Below, in pieces: positions 63,126-64,000 of a DNA stretch of 64,000 bases. The notes below the pieces were generated by a model. That model saw nothing but the letters and a program-made list of their open reading frames with translations. It had not been told where the DNA came from and ran no database searches. Position numbers and translations under genes: made by a program. The stretch comes from Prescottella soli (GTDB lineage: Bacteria > Actinomycetota > Actinomycetes > Mycobacteriales > Mycobacteriaceae), in the NCBI RefSeq assembly GCF_040024445.1, contig NZ_CP157276.1, forward strand, positions 5,146,001-5,210,000. The letters are read 5' to 3'. Each line of letters opens with the position of its first letter. Position 1 is the first letter of the stretch.

Positions 63126-64000
63126 ATGAGAATGACTGAATCGATCGATTGGGAATCGAGAATCGCGGCCGTCCAGTGGCAGGAATTGAGGCATGCCTAC
63201 GGTGAAGCCACCGATGTGCCGGAGTTGCTGCGTGCGTGCATGACGGACCCGGAGGCGCCGTGGGAGCTCGCTGGGTCGATCGTGCACCAAGGCAGCCTCT
63301 ACACCTCGACCCCGGCGGCGCTCCCGATCCCCGCCGCAATGATCGTTGCGGACGCGTGCACAGGGCGGGTTGAAGCGCTTGGGGTGATCGACTTCTTCGG
63401 GTCGAGTGTGTATGCCGGGCGCGCGCTCACCGACGAACACAGCGGTGTCGCGGGCCCGGAGTTCGACGCTCAGTCCCGTGGCGCTTTCCGGGAATGCCTG
63501 ACCACCGTCGCAGCCCTCGGTCGCAGCACCGACGCGGAGGTGGCAGAGGCCGTGGTGGCGGCATGCACTTGGCTCGACACCCCGCTACCTGCCGTCACCG
63601 AACTACTGACCGACGTGGCTGGATCAGGTGTCCCGGCCTCGGTTCGCGCGGACGCGCTGCTCGGTCTGTCTCGCCAAGGGCAGCTCGCTCCTGATCTCGC
63701 CCGGAAGGTTCGACAGTCTGGGGAAACTATCGAGCGTTTCGCGGTGGCCTGGGGCGAGATCGTGGAGGGTCGGGAAACTCCGGAGTCGATCGCCGAGCTG
63801 GCTTCCACCTGGGATGTCGTCAGCGACTTCCAAAAGCGCGTGCGGATCGAAGACCCCGCTGGGGCCCTCGCTGAACTCCGTGTTCCGTGGCCGCTCCTGG
63901 ACACGATGATCGCGGCTGGCCCTAAGACCGCGAAGGACGCCGCCGCGGCGCTCAGCACACGACTCCAAATCCAGCCGGGCGATGCCGACGAGATCGTGGC
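63126..64000 (+). CDS. Large protein of unknown function with repeat-like helices, 3' truncated
   Basis: An open frame runs from ATG 63126 (or 63132, MTESIDWESR) to the window edge, at least 291 codons. The sequence is helical with Ala/Leu-rich units of about 35-40 residues (TTVAALGRSTDAEVAEAVVAAC, LTDVAGSGVPASVRADALLGL), suggesting a HEAT/ARM-like solenoid. GC is lower than in the RNB gene before it. Possibly an immunity or scaffold protein; not recognised. Confidence 0.65.
   Translation, partial: MRMTESIDWESRIAAVQWQELRHAYGEATDVPELLRACMTDPEAPWELAGSIVHQGSLYTSTPAALPIPAAMIVADACTGRVEALGVIDFFGSSVYAGRALTDEHSGVAGPEFDAQSRGAFRECLTTVAALGRSTDAEVAEAVVAACTWLDTPLPAVTELLTDVAGSGVPASVRADALLGLSRQGQLAPDLARKVRQSGETIERFAVAWGEIVEGRETPESIAELASTWDVVSDFQKRVRIEDPAGALAELRVPWPLLDTMIAAGPKTAKDAAAALSTRLQIQPGDADEIV

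Overview
The window is high-GC actinobacterial DNA, most likely from Rhodococcus or a close mycolic-acid-producing relative. The evidence is gene order: several blocks match Mycobacterium tuberculosis H37Rv as I recall it (recO-uppS-Rv2360c-zur-smtB-glyS; Rv2345-dgt-dnaG-Rv2342; accD6-kas-acpM-fabD-mabR-aceE-Rv2240c-ahpE; cobD-SURF1-ptpA-ptkA-cobC-NIF3-cdsZ-RNase H-rnpB). A single beta-ketoacyl-ACP synthase gene sits where M. tuberculosis has kasA and kasB. All assignments are from reading the sequence; no database search was possible.

Layout. 1-5292: tightly overlapping catabolic-looking operon (E1-beta-like subunit, acetoacetate-decarboxylase-like protein, MHS transporter, zinc-type dehydrogenase, Rid protein, class V aminotransferase). 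5335-9708: recO, uppS, a small protein, the zinc regulators Zur and SmtB, and divergent glyS, with a near-perfect operator between smtB and glyS. 9722-19609: TPM-domain membrane protein, three small mostly secreted proteins, YdcF-like protein, dgt, dnaG, two tRNAs (Asn, CAU) and an exonuclease. 19610-24855: accessory stretch with a secreted ParB/Srx-like protein, an NDMA-type alcohol dehydrogenase, a beta-lactamase-fold hydrolase and a DUF3145 protein. 24869-34769: fatty-acid and mycolate block (accD6, kas, acpP, fabD), its regulator MabR with an exact TTTTGT-N9-ACAAAA box, aceE, a DUF3052 protein and ahpE.

34802-40590: tRNA-Val(UAC) followed by a decayed integrative element of lower GC: serine-recombinase pseudogene, small ORFs, a phage minor-head protein, an intact reverse-strand gene of unknown function, a Mu-I-like protease pseudogene, an IS3 orfA remnant, and an inverted partial copy of the tRNA-Val 3' end followed by a hairpin. 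40588-56409: phosphatase, VIT1-type transporter, the DUF4178-DUF2617-DUF4247-DUF350-aminopropyltransferase operon, a two-component system, cobD, SURF1, ptpA/ptkA, cobC, NIF3, cdsZ and RNase H/phosphatase. 56541-60561: a 23-codon cysteine-containing leader peptide ahead of a DAACS symporter, then an IS200/IS605-type element (tnpA plus tnpB) abutting the stop codon of a DUF1697 gene. 60647-64000: rnpB, a 35-aa small ORF, a SPOR-like protein, an RNB ribonuclease and a truncated repeat-like protein running off the window.

The most novel-looking items are the leader-peptide/symporter unit (56541-58115), the intact unknown gene inside the decayed prophage (37144-38064), the inverted tRNA-Val fragment, the 35-aa ORF beside rnpB and the five-gene DUF350 operon.
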